A stretch of 16,469 bases of DNA, taken from the NCBI GenBank assembly GCA_023390395.1, contig JAEWCY010000225.1, positions 1-16,469 of the forward strand. Direction: 5' to 3'. Below the pieces are notes generated by a model. That model ran no database searches. It worked only from the letters and a program-made list of their open reading frames with translations, and was not told where the DNA came from. Shown here one piece after another: positions 6,351 through 14,686 of the stretch (positions are counted from its first letter, which is position 1; each line of letters opens with the position of its first letter). The stretch comes from Pseudomonadota bacterium (GTDB lineage Bacteria > Desulfobacterota > Desulfovibrionia > Desulfovibrionales > Desulfovibrionaceae). Position numbers and translations under genes: made by a program.

Positions 6351-7234
6351 GGCGTCACCCTCACTTCCAGTTCCAGTTCATGTCCGCTTCGCTCCCGCAC
6401 GGCCTCCCTTGCCGACGCGATGAGCGAAAGCGCCTCCCTGCCCGTTCCTCCACCGAAATTCACCAGAAAGTTGGCGTGTTTCTCGGAAAACCCCATGCCG
6501 CCAAGCCGCTTGCCCCGAAACCCGGCCGCGGTGAGCAGCTTCCAGGCCGCCTCGCCCGGCGGGTTCTTGAACACGCACCCGGCCGTGGCCGCGGTGATGG
6601 GCTGGCTGGCCCTTTTTAGCTTCAGGTGCGCGATCATCGCCTGGCGTATGGCGATGGGCTCGTCCACCTCGCAGTCGATCTCGGCCGCGAGCACCACGAA
6701 AAATCCCGCGACGCCCGCGATCGCGAACCGCCGGTAGGCGGTGGAAAACCCCTGGCGCGAAACCCAGGCCAGGCCCGTTTCCGGCGACCAGACCCGCACC
6801 CTCGCCAGCACCCCGCCCATGGCGTCGCCGTAGGAACCGGCGTTGCCGGCCACGGCCCCGCCCACGCTGCCGGGCACGCCGACCAGCCCGCCGAGGCCGG
6901 CCAGGCCCTGGGTGGCCAGCCAGGCCACCAGCCGCTGGAGCTTGACCCCGGCCCCGACCCGAACCCGGATCCTGCCTTCGGGCCGCTCGTGCAGGATCAC
7001 CGGCTCGCCCGTGAGGCGAGGGCTCACGATCACCAGCGGCACCTCGCCGTCCCTGGCCAGGACGTTGCTGCCGCCGCCCAGCACGAAGGGCGCGCCGCCC
7101 TGTCCGGCCAGGACGTCCCCCAGCCCTTCGGCCTCCTCGGGCCGGGTGAAGACGACTTCCGCCAGGGCGGGGCCGCCCAGGCGCAAGGTGGTCCGGTCCG
7201 CCAGCAGCGGCCCGGGCCTGACCTCAAGCGGCAC
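6347..7234 (-). CDS. murB: UDP-N-acetylenolpyruvoylglucosamine reductase MurB
   Basis: MurB reduces UDP-GlcNAc-enolpyruvate to UDP-MurNAc with NADPH and FAD in the cytoplasm. The 295-residue protein has the FAD-binding motifs LGGGSNVL (52-59) and GLVGVPGSVGGAVAGNAGSYG (the window 116-136), the substrate Tyr-Arg pair at 167-168 (YRRF) and the type II pattern EKHANFLVNF (251-260), and it ends with the Glu-containing LELEVR. In the GSxFKNP motif, where the catalytic proton-donating serine normally lies, it has GCVFKNP with Cys220. The start is GTG at 7234, with GGAGG 6 nt ahead; it overlaps the murC stop by 11 nt. An in-frame extension upstream lies inside murC and does not resemble the family. 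Confidence 0.96.
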   Translation of the reverse strand: MPLEVRPGPLLADRTTLRLGGPALAEVVFTRPEEAEGLGDVLAGQGGAPFVLGGGSNVLARDGEVPLVIVSPRLTGEPVILHERPEGRIRVRVGAGVKLQRLVAWLATQGLAGLGGLVGVPGSVGGAVAGNAGSYGDAMGGVLARVRVWSPETGLAWVSRQGFSTAYRRFAIAGVAGFFVVLAAEIDCEVDEPIAIRQAMIAHLKLKRASQPITAATAGCVFKNPPGEAAWKLLTAAGFRGKRLGGMGFSEKHANFLVNFGGGTGREALSLIASAREAVRERSGHELELEVRVTP

Positions 7235-8636
7235 CGCCCGCCTCCAGGAAGTGCGCGCCCACCTGCCAGATGCTGCCCGCGCCAAGGGTCATGAGCACGT
7301 CGCCCGGGCGCAGGATGCCGGGCAAGGCCGCCTCCATGGCCGCGAAATCGCGGTAGTAGGACACGTCGGTCTTGCTCACCTGCCGGATGCCCTGGGCCAG
7401 GCTCTCGCCGCTGACGCCGGGGATGGGCGCTTCCGAGGCCGGGTAGATTTCGGTGAGAAGCAGGCTGTCCGCCCCGGCGAAGCAGGTGCAGAAGTCGCCG
7501 AAAAGCGCCTTGGTGCGCGAGAACCGGTGGGGCTGGAAGGCCACCACCAGGCGGCGGCCCGGGTAGACGGCCTTGGCCGCGGCCAGGGTCGCCTTGATCT
7601 CGGCCGGGTGGTGGCCGTAGTCGTCGATGACCGTGATCCCGCCGCGCTCACCCTTGCGTTCGAAGCGGCGGCCCACGCCGCCGAACTTGGCCAAGGCCTC
7701 GGCGATGACGGGAACGGGAATGCCGGCCTCGAGGGAAATGCCGATGGCGCCCAACGCGTTGAGCACGTTGTGGCGGCCGGGGTGGCTCAGGCGCATCTCG
7801 CCGAGGTCGTCGCCGTCAAGGCTCACCCGGAAGCGGCTGGCGTCGCCGGTCTCGAGGACCGTGCCGCGAAGCCGGGCCTTTTCCCCGAAGCCGTAGGGCA
7901 AAACGGGCCGGTTGACGCGCGGCAGGATGCGGGCCACGCCCGGGTCGTCCAGGCAGACCACGGCCACGCCGTAAAAGGGGATGCGGTTCAGGAATTCCAC
8001 GAAAGCGTCGTCGATGGCCCCGATGCCCGCGTAATGGTCCAGGTGGTCGGCGTCCACGTTGGTGACCACCGAGGCGATGGGCGACAGGCACAGAAACGAG
8101 CCGTCGGATTCGTCGGCCTCGGCCAGGAGGTACTCGCCCTGGCCCAGGCGGGCGTTGGCCCCGTAGGCGTTGAGGCGGCCGCCGATGATGACCGTGGGGT
8201 CGAAGCCGGCCTCGGTGAAGATGGTGGCCAGAAGCGAGGTGGTGGTGGTCTTGCCGTGGGTGCCGGCCACGGCGATGCCGGTGCGAAGCCGCATGAGCTC
8301 GGAGAGCATCTCGGCCCGGGGAATGACCGGGATGCCGCGCTCGCGGGCGGCCGCCACCTCGGGGTTGTCCGCGGCCACGGCCGTGGATTTGACCACCACG
8401 TCGGCCTCGCCGAGGTTCTCCCGGCCGTGGCCGATGGAAATGTTCGCGCCGAGGCTCCCCAGGCGCTTGACGGCCGCGCCCATGGCCAGGTCCGAGCCCG
8501 AGACCTCGTAGCCGAGGTTGAGCAGCACTTCGGCGATGCCGCTCATGCCCGAACCGCCGATGCCGATCATATGGATCCTGCGGACCTTGGTGCGCATGGC
8601 CCCGGGGCCGCAAGGCGTGTTGGCGTGGATGGTCAT
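7224..8636 (-). CDS. murC: UDP-N-acetylmuramate--L-alanine ligase MurC
   Basis: MurC adds L-alanine to UDP-MurNAc with ATP, the first stem-peptide step. The 470-residue product has the N-terminal Rossmann loop GIGGSGMSGIAE (25-36) and the ATP P-loop AGTHGKTTTT (124-133). It also has EADESDGS (173-180), HPGRHNVLNA (285-294) and the MurC-specific IDDYGHHPAEI (337-347). The length is usual. The ATG at 8636 overlaps the murG stop as ATGA and has GGGAGG about 8 nt ahead. A second ATG at 8597 lies closer to the Rossmann fold, but the coupling and binding site favour the first. Confidence 0.97.
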   Translation of the reverse strand: MTIHANTPCGPGAMRTKVRRIHMIGIGGSGMSGIAEVLLNLGYEVSGSDLAMGAAVKRLGSLGANISIGHGRENLGEADVVVKSTAVAADNPEVAAARERGIPVIPRAEMLSELMRLRTGIAVAGTHGKTTTTSLLATIFTEAGFDPTVIIGGRLNAYGANARLGQGEYLLAEADESDGSFLCLSPIASVVTNVDADHLDHYAGIGAIDDAFVEFLNRIPFYGVAVVCLDDPGVARILPRVNRPVLPYGFGEKARLRGTVLETGDASRFRVSLDGDDLGEMRLSHPGRHNVLNALGAIGISLEAGIPVPVIAEALAKFGGVGRRFERKGERGGITVIDDYGHHPAEIKATLAAAKAVYPGRRLVVAFQPHRFSRTKALFGDFCTCFAGADSLLLTEIYPASEAPIPGVSGESLAQGIRQVSKTDVSYYRDFAAMEAALPGILRPGDVLMTLGAGSIWQVGAHFLEAGGAA

Positions 8637-9742
8637 TTCGCGCCTCCCCCCGAGGAGGCCAGCCGCAGGAGCGCCCCGGCCACGGCGTCGGCCGCGTCCG
8701 GCAGGGCGGCGGCGGCCGAGGCCCGGGACATCGCCTCCAGGCGCTGCGGATCGTTTAAGAGTTCGATGAGCATGGCCGCCAGGTCGACGCCCGGCAGGTC
8801 CTTCTGGGCCAGGACCACGGCCGCGCCGGCGCGGGCCAGGTAGTCCGCGTTGACGGACTGGTGGTCGTGGGTGGCGAAGGGAAAGGGAATGAGCAGGCAC
8901 GGCTTGCCGGCGGCCGTGGCCTCAGCCAGGGTGGTGGCCCCGGCCCGGGCCAGGACGAGGTCGGCGCTGGCATAGGCCTCGGCCATGTCCTCGATGAAAT
9001 TTTCGAGAATCACCCTGGGCGCGCCGGGCACGTCGGGACGCGCCGCCATGACGGCGGCGAGGCGGCCGCGCATGCGCTCGAAATCCGCCCGGCCGGCCTG
9101 CAGGCGCACGCCGATCCCGGCGTCGAGCAGCCGGGGCAGGATGTCGGCCACGGCGTCGTTTATGGCCCTGGCCCCCTGGCTGCCGCCGAGCACGAGCAGG
9201 CGTTTGCCCTCCCCTTCCCGCGCAGCGCTCCTCCCGGAAGCGATGCCGCCCCGGATGGGGTTGCCCAGGCGCTCGGTCTTATTGGCCGGGAAAGCCCTCT
9301 TCTCGTCGGGATAGGTGACGAAGACCCGGTTCACGAAGCGGCCGAGGACGCGGTTGGTCACGCCCGGGACGCTGTTTTGCTCGTGGATGGCCGTGGGGAT
9401 GCCCATGAGCCGGGCGGCGGCCACCGGAATGAAGCCGGCGTAGCCGCCAAATCCCGCCACCACGTCGGGGCGGGCCTTGCCGAAAAGCCCCACGGCCAGG
9501 CCGAAGGCCCTAAGCATCCAGAAGGGCGCGGCCAGGGCGCGCAGCCCCCGGCCGAAGACGCCGCTGGCCGGCAGGCCGACGAAGGGCAGGCCCGCCTTGG
9601 CGGCCAGCGCCCCCTCGGGCCCCTGGCCGCCGACGAAGAGGACCTCGGCGTCCGGACGACGGGCGCGCAGGGCCTCGGCCACGGCCAGAGCCGGGAAGAT
9701 GTGGCCGCCGGTGCCGCCCGTGGTCAGCACGATGCGCGTCAT
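8633..9742 (-). CDS. murG: Lipid II synthase MurG (GlcNAc transferase)
   Basis: MurG transfers GlcNAc from UDP-GlcNAc to lipid I on the inner face of the membrane, making lipid II. The 369-residue GT-B enzyme has the first glycine loop GGTGGHIFPA (9-18), GFGGYAG (97-103), HEQNSVPG (120-127), the second glycine loop GGSQGA (186-191) and the UDP-sugar-binding region ARAGATTLAE (265-274) plus PFPFATHDHQ (286-295). The ATG is fused to the ftsW stop as ATGA; GGAG lies about 9 nt ahead. A longer open frame upstream lies within ftsW and is not part of the protein. Confidence 0.97.
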   Translation of the reverse strand: MTRIVLTTGGTGGHIFPALAVAEALRARRPDAEVLFVGGQGPEGALAAKAGLPFVGLPASGVFGRGLRALAAPFWMLRAFGLAVGLFGKARPDVVAGFGGYAGFIPVAAARLMGIPTAIHEQNSVPGVTNRVLGRFVNRVFVTYPDEKRAFPANKTERLGNPIRGGIASGRSAAREGEGKRLLVLGGSQGARAINDAVADILPRLLDAGIGVRLQAGRADFERMRGRLAAVMAARPDVPGAPRVILENFIEDMAEAYASADLVLARAGATTLAEATAAGKPCLLIPFPFATHDHQSVNADYLARAGAAVVLAQKDLPGVDLAAMLIELLNDPQRLEAMSRASAAAALPDAADAVAGALLRLASSGGGAK

Positions 9743-10866
9743 GTCCGTGCGCTCCGCGAAAGGTTGAGCAGGATGCCCACGCACAGGAAGCAGGAAAGCA
9801 GGTTCGAGCCGCCGTAGCTCAGAAACGGCATGGCCACGCCCTTGGGCGGCACGCAGCCGAGCACCACGGCCAGGTTGAGGAGGAACCCCAGCCCCAGCAC
9901 CAGGGCCATGCCGTAGGCCGTGAACCGGTCGCGCAGGTCGTCCTGGGCCAGCGCCACCCGGAAGGCGCGCCACAGCAGGATGCCGATGCACAGAAAGACG
10001 ATGGAGATGCCGATGAACCCCAGCTCCTCGCCGAGCACGGCCATGATGAAGTCGTTGTGGGCCTCGGGCAGGTAGAAGAGCTTCTGCTTGCCCGCGCCGA
10101 ACCCGGCCCCGGCCAGGCCGCCCGAGCCGAAGGCGTAGAAGGACTGCACCAGCTGGTAGCCCACGTTCTGGGGGTCCTTGAAGGGGTCGAGGAAGGCGAA
10201 CCAGCGCTTGAAGCGGTAGGGCGAGGAGGCGATGAGAAGCCCCATGGCCCCGACGCCGAACATCATGGACACGGCCAGGTAGGTGATGCGCGTGCCGCCG
10301 ACCAGGCTCATGAGGAAAAAGAGCATGCCGAGGAAGACCGCGCCGCCGAAGTCGGGCTGGAGCAGCAGGATGAGGCCGAGAAAGCCCGTGACCATGACCG
10401 GCGGGATGAACCCCACGGAAAAGGAACGGATGAGCTTCTGCTTCTGGCTGAAGAAATAGGCGAGGTACATGACCAGCACCACCTTGGCCAGCTCCATGGG
10501 CTGCAAGGTGGCCGGCCCCAGGTGCATCCAGCGGCGCGCCCCGCCGGCCTTGACCGAAAAGGGCGGCACCAGGGTGAGGACAAGGAGGCCAATGATGGCG
10601 AAAAGCCAGAGGTAGACCGGCCCGTGGAGCACCCGGCGCGGCATGTAGGCGCAGATGGTCATGAGCCCCAGGCTCACCATGGCGAAAAGGGCCTGGCGCT
10701 GGAAAAAATAGTAGCGGTTGCCGTTTAGGCGCTCGGCCATGACGCCGCTCGAGGAAAAGACCATGACCAGGCCAAGGCCGGCCAGCATGAGGGCCGCGCC
10801 CAGAAGCCAGAGGTCGAAGCGCCCGGGCAGCTTGCTTTCCGCCGTGGCCACGCGCACCGTGCTCAT
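9739..10866 (-). CDS. ftsW: Septal peptidoglycan polymerase FtsW
   Basis: FtsW is a SEDS-family glycosyltransferase that polymerises lipid II at the septum together with FtsI. The 375-residue polytopic protein has about ten hydrophobic spans. It carries the SEDS patterns GGARRWMHLGP (108-118), LQPMELAK (121-128), QPDFG (170-174), LPEAHNDFIMAVLGEELGF (266-284, including the conserved Asp272) and PKGVAMPFLSYGGSN (341-355). The ATG at 10866 overlaps the murD stop as ATGA, with GGGAG about 8 nt ahead. The same frame stays open for a further 2.1 kb upstream through murD into mraY; this is a by-product of high GC, not a fusion. Confidence 0.97.
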   Translation of the reverse strand: MSTVRVATAESKLPGRFDLWLLGAALMLAGLGLVMVFSSSGVMAERLNGNRYYFFQRQALFAMVSLGLMTICAYMPRRVLHGPVYLWLFAIIGLLVLTLVPPFSVKAGGARRWMHLGPATLQPMELAKVVLVMYLAYFFSQKQKLIRSFSVGFIPPVMVTGFLGLILLLQPDFGGAVFLGMLFFLMSLVGGTRITYLAVSMMFGVGAMGLLIASSPYRFKRWFAFLDPFKDPQNVGYQLVQSFYAFGSGGLAGAGFGAGKQKLFYLPEAHNDFIMAVLGEELGFIGISIVFLCIGILLWRAFRVALAQDDLRDRFTAYGMALVLGLGFLLNLAVVLGCVPPKGVAMPFLSYGGSNLLSCFLCVGILLNLSRSART

Positions 10867-12191
10867 GCCTTTTCTCCCGCGTCCACGTCCCTGTTCATGG
10901 GCAGGCCGGCGAACACCCGCTGGAAGTCCCGGCCCCGGGCCTTGTAGCCGTCGTAGAGGTCGAAGCTGGCCGTGGCCGGGGACAGGAGCACCACGTCTCC
11001 GGGCCGGGCGTCGGCGTAAAGCCGCGTCATGGCCGCCTCGAGGGTGGGTTCGTGGAAAAGGGGCACCTGACCGGCCCAGGCCGCCTCGAAGACCTCGCGG
11101 TTGGCCCCGAAAAGGCCGACCGCGGCCACGCGCTCGCGAAGGAGGGGAGTCAGCGCGGCCAGGTCGCCGCCCTTGAACACCCCGCCGGCAAGCAGGCGCA
11201 CCGGGCGGTCGAAGCTGCGGATGGCCGCCTCCATGGCCGCGACCGTGGTGGCCTTGGAATCGTCCACGAAGAGCACCCCGCCCTTCTCGCCGATGACCTG
11301 CAGGCGATGGGGCGCGGGCACGAAGGTGTCGAAGGCGGCCTTGGCCGTCTCTTCGGTGACGCCGAAGGGCGCGGCGGCGAGGAAGGCGGCTTCCATGTCC
11401 TGGCGGTTGTGCGCGCCGATGAGCCTGCGACAGGTGAAGCGGTCCGAGGCCGAGAACCAGGCGACCTCGGCCTTGGTGAAGTCGCGCCCGGACAGGGCGG
11501 CGCGCAGCTCCCCGGGCACGAGGGCCAGGTCCCCCGGGCGCTGGGCGGCGAAGATGCGCAGCTTGGCCTCGAAGTATTCCTCCAGACTCTCGTGCCAGTC
11601 CAGGTGGTTGGGGGCGAAGTTGAGCAGCACGGCCACCCGGGGGCGGAAGGTGCGGACGAGCTGGAGCTGGAAGCTCGAGACCTCGAGCACCACCACGTCG
11701 GCCGTGTCGCCGGAAAGGACGTATTCGGAAAGCGGCGTGCCGATGTTGCCGCCGGTGAAGACCTTGTTCCCCGCCGCCTCCAGCAGGTGGCTTATGAGCA
11801 TGACCGTGGTGGTCTTGCCGTTGGAGCCCGTGACCGCGACCATGGGCTCGGCCACGAACCAGGAGGCCAGCTCCAGCTCGGAGAGCACCTGCGCCCCGGG
11901 GCAGGCGGCCAGGCAGTCGGCAAGGCCGGCGGCCCGGATGCCGGGCGAGAGAACGACCATGTCCGCGCCGGCGAAATCGGCCGGGCCGTGCGCGCCCAGG
12001 CGCAGGTCGTAGCCGCCCTGCTCGGCCTCCTCGCGGAAGTCGTCGGAAACGCCCTGGGCGTTTTTCTCCAGGAAGCGCACGGACGCGCCCAGGCGCGCCA
12101 GGAGCCTGGCCGCCGCGCGCCCGGACGCGCCGGCCCCGACGACCACGGCCTGGTGGCCTCGGAGCTGATCGGAATGGAGCATGTCGGACAT
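10863..12191 (-). CDS. murD: UDP-MurNAc-L-alanine--D-glutamate ligase MurD
   Basis: MurD adds D-glutamate to UDP-MurNAc-L-Ala with ATP. The 442-residue product has an N-terminal dinucleotide-like fold (VVVGAGASGRAAARLLA, 16-32), the P-loop VTGSNGKTTT (120-129), LEVSSFQL (169-176), NFAPNHLDWH (191-200), VDDSKATT (309-316) and the C-terminal LSPATASFD (403-411) with GYKARGRDF. In the DSKAT motif the next residue is Thr where most family members have Asn. The ATG at 12191 lies 9 nt after mraY, the only gap in the murE-ftsQ block; its ribosome site (AGGCGG) is mediocre. An ATG three codons in is a possible alternative. Confidence 0.96.
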   Translation of the reverse strand: MSDMLHSDQLRGHQAVVVGAGASGRAAARLLARLGASVRFLEKNAQGVSDDFREEAEQGGYDLRLGAHGPADFAGADMVVLSPGIRAAGLADCLAACPGAQVLSELELASWFVAEPMVAVTGSNGKTTTVMLISHLLEAAGNKVFTGGNIGTPLSEYVLSGDTADVVVLEVSSFQLQLVRTFRPRVAVLLNFAPNHLDWHESLEEYFEAKLRIFAAQRPGDLALVPGELRAALSGRDFTKAEVAWFSASDRFTCRRLIGAHNRQDMEAAFLAAAPFGVTEETAKAAFDTFVPAPHRLQVIGEKGGVLFVDDSKATTVAAMEAAIRSFDRPVRLLAGGVFKGGDLAALTPLLRERVAAVGLFGANREVFEAAWAGQVPLFHEPTLEAAMTRLYADARPGDVVLLSPATASFDLYDGYKARGRDFQRVFAGLPMNRDVDAGEKA

Positions 12192-12200
12192 GACGGCCGC

Positions 12201-13277
12201 CTAGCGCAGTTTGAGGGTGGACAACCCCACCAGGGCAAGAAGGATGGAAAGGATCCAGAACCGGATGATGATCTTCGATTCCGGCACGCCCATGAGCTCG
12301 AAATGGTGGTGCAGCGGGGCCATGCGGAAGATCCGCTTGCCGCCGGTCATCTTGAAGTAGCCCACCTGGAGGATGACCGAGACGGTCTCGGCCACGTACA
12401 GGCCGCCGACCACGATGAGCAGCAGCTCCTGCTTGCACAAAAGCGCGATGAAGCCGAGCGCGCCGCCGAGCGACAACGAGCCCACGTCGCCCATGAAGAT
12501 CTGGGCCGGGTAGGCGTTGAACCACAAAAAGCCGAGCCCGGCCCCGACCATGGCCCCGCAAAAGACCGTGACCTCGCCCACGCCGGAGACAGGCATGACT
12601 TGCAGGTAGCGGGCCATCTGGGCGTGGCCGGCCACGTAGACGAACAGCGAAAACATGGCGGCGTTGACGATCATGGGCCCGATGGCCAGGCCGTCCAGGC
12701 CGTCGGTCAGGTTCACGGCGTTGCTGGCCGCGATCATGACCAGCATGGCGAAGGGGAAATAGGCCCAGCCGAGGTCCGGGTTGATGTGCTTGAAAAAGGG
12801 CACGGCCAGGCGGGTGGAGTATTCGGGATCGGACAGGAGCACGGCGGCGGCCACGCCCGAGACGAGGAGCTGGCCCAGGAGCTTGCCCTTGGCCGAAAGC
12901 CCCTTGTTCTGCTTCTTCACCACCTTGGCGTGGTCGTCCACGAACCCCAGTGCGCCGAAGCCCAGGTACACGAAGATGGTCATCCAGACGTATTCGTTGG
13001 CCAGATCGCCCCACAAAAGGACGCTGACGAGGATGCAGAAGGCGATGAGCAGGCCGCCCATGGTCGGGGTGCCGGCCTTGCGCTGGTGGGCGGCCACGTC
13101 CTCGTGGATGTACTGGCCGTACTTGAGGCGCGTGAGCCAGCGGATGAAGCGCGGCCCGAAGACGATGGACAGGACCAAGGCGGTCAGAAGCGCCGCGATC
13201 GACCGGAACGTGATGTACCGGAAGACGTTGAGCGCGCTCAAGTGGGCCGCGAGCGGCACCAGCAGATAATAGATCAT
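12201..13277 (-). CDS. mraY: Phospho-MurNAc-pentapeptide transferase MraY
   Basis: MraY attaches phospho-MurNAc-pentapeptide to undecaprenyl phosphate in the inner membrane, forming lipid I. The 358-residue protein matches the family length and has about ten membrane spans. Catalytic motifs include the Asp pair in FVDDHAKVVKKQNKGL (112-127; Asp114 and Asp115), NAVNLTDGLDGLA (186-198), the magnesium-binding FMGDVGSLSLGG (261-272) and PLHHHFE (321-327). The ATG at 13277 overlaps the murF stop as ATGA, with AAGGAT about 8 nt ahead. Confidence 0.97.
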   Translation of the reverse strand: MIYYLLVPLAAHLSALNVFRYITFRSIAALLTALVLSIVFGPRFIRWLTRLKYGQYIHEDVAAHQRKAGTPTMGGLLIAFCILVSVLLWGDLANEYVWMTIFVYLGFGALGFVDDHAKVVKKQNKGLSAKGKLLGQLLVSGVAAAVLLSDPEYSTRLAVPFFKHINPDLGWAYFPFAMLVMIAASNAVNLTDGLDGLAIGPMIVNAAMFSLFVYVAGHAQMARYLQVMPVSGVGEVTVFCGAMVGAGLGFLWFNAYPAQIFMGDVGSLSLGGALGFIALLCKQELLLIVVGGLYVAETVSVILQVGYFKMTGGKRIFRMAPLHHHFELMGVPESKIIIRFWILSILLALVGLSTLKLR

Positions 13278-14686
13278 GCCTTGGAATCCTTCTGGAGGCT
13301 CTGGGCGAAGGCGGCCAGGTATTCCTCCATGCGCATGGAGCGCGAACCCTTGAAAAGCGCCACGCCGCAGGTCAGGCCCAGGGAGGCGGCGGCCTCGACG
13401 AAGCCGTCCGGGGTGTCGACCACGGCGTAGCGGCCGGAAAATCCCGCCCGAGTCAGGCCCTCGGCCACGGCCTCGGCGTGGGCGCCGTGGTAGAAGACGG
13501 CCCTGGCCCCGCTGGCCCCGGCGGCCTCGCCCAGGCGGGCGTGCTCGACGGCGGCGTGGGTCCCCATCTCGCGCATCTCGCCGAGGACCAAAACCAGCGG
13601 CTTGTCCTTGGCCGCCTCGGCGGCGGCGGCGATGGCCCGGCGCATGGACAGGGGGTTGGCGTTGTAGGTGTCGTCGATGAGCGTGAAGCAGCCCTGGCGG
13701 CGGCAGAAGAAGCGCTGCTCGGGCATGACGGCCGTTTCCAGGCCGGCGGCGATATGCTTTTCCCCCGCGCCCAGGATGTGGGCGGCGGCGGCGGCGGCCA
13801 GGATGTTCTCGGCGAAGTGACCGCCGGTCAGGGGGGTGACGACCTCGAGCTCCAGCTCGCCGAGCTTGAGAAAGAACCGCCCCCGGCCCTCGGAAAGCGC
13901 GCCCAGGTACTTGGCCCGGTACGGCGCGGCGTGGGCCTTGCCCTGGCCCTTGACGGACATGCCGCGCACGCGCGGGCAAACGGCGAGCGCCGCCTCCCAC
14001 AGCTCGGGATAGTCCATGGAGGCCAGGGCCACGCCGCCGGGGCGCAGGGCGGCGAACAGCCGGGTCTTCTCGGCGGCCACGCCGACCACGTCGCCCAGGG
14101 CCTCCAGGTGGGCCGGGCCGACGTTGTGGATCACGGCGATGTCCGGCTCGGCGATGGCGGCCAGGGGCTCCATCTCGCCCGGGGCGGAGATGCCGAGCTC
14201 CATGACCCAGAAGCGGTCCTCGGCCGAGGCCTCGAGCATGGACAGGGGCAGACCGATGCGATTGTTGTAATTCTTGTAGTTTTTCGCCGTGGGCCCGAGC
14301 CGCGAGAGGATGGCGGCGCAAAGCTCCTTGACCGTGGTCTTGCCGGCCGAGCCGGAAACGGCCACGAGCCGGGCCCCGGCGCGCTCGCGCCAGGCCTTGG
14401 CCAGCTTGCCGAGGGCGGCGACGGTGTCGCGCACGAGCAGCACCGGCGTGCCCTCGGGCAGCCCGGACAGGGGCCGGTCGGCCAGCACGGCGGCCGCGCC
14501 CTTGGCCACGGCCTCGGCGGCGAAATTGTGGCCGTCCAGGCGCGCCCCGGGCACGCACACGAACAGGCAGCCGGGAAGCACCGCCCGGCTGTCGATGCGC
14601 ACGGCCTCGATGACCGGGTTGCCCCGGTCGCCCATGTCGCCGACGGCTCCGGTGGCCGCGAGGATGTCGGACAGGGTCATGCGCAT
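13274..14686 (-). CDS. murF: UDP-MurNAc-tripeptide--D-alanyl-D-alanine ligase MurF
   Basis: MurF adds the D-Ala-D-Ala dipeptide to complete the UDP-MurNAc-pentapeptide. The 470-residue product has the N-terminal IDSRAVLPGCLFV (31-43), the P-loop VSGSAGKTTVKE (110-121), the MurF-typical NYNNRIGLPLSML (139-151), IDDTYNANPLSM (337-348), LGEMREMG (368-375) and KGSRSMRMEE (446-455). The ATG at 14686 is preferred since AGGGAG is 8 nt ahead of it; it overlaps murE by 10 nt. The ATG two codons later would give the ATGA overlap seen at neighbouring junctions but is 14 nt from that site. No ddl gene, which would supply the dipeptide, is present in the window. Confidence 0.96.
   Translation of the reverse strand: MRMTLSDILAATGAVGDMGDRGNPVIEAVRIDSRAVLPGCLFVCVPGARLDGHNFAAEAVAKGAAAVLADRPLSGLPEGTPVLLVRDTVAALGKLAKAWRERAGARLVAVSGSAGKTTVKELCAAILSRLGPTAKNYKNYNNRIGLPLSMLEASAEDRFWVMELGISAPGEMEPLAAIAEPDIAVIHNVGPAHLEALGDVVGVAAEKTRLFAALRPGGVALASMDYPELWEAALAVCPRVRGMSVKGQGKAHAAPYRAKYLGALSEGRGRFFLKLGELELEVVTPLTGGHFAENILAAAAAAHILGAGEKHIAAGLETAVMPEQRFFCRRQGCFTLIDDTYNANPLSMRRAIAAAAEAAKDKPLVLVLGEMREMGTHAAVEHARLGEAAGASGARAVFYHGAHAEAVAEGLTRAGFSGRYAVVDTPDGFVEAAASLGLTCGVALFKGSRSMRMEEYLAAFAQSLQKDSKA

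Noticed and set aside
9739..13014. Apparent 1091-residue protein joining an upstream region to FtsW
   Set aside because: Only the last 375 residues are FtsW. The upstream part lies out of frame over murD and mraY and is Arg/Gly/Pro-rich without any fold. The ATG with its own ribosome site at 10866 marks the true start.
12201..14558. Apparent 785-residue protein joining an upstream region to MraY
   Set aside because: The extension runs out of frame over murF. MraY alone, from 13277, has the exact family length.
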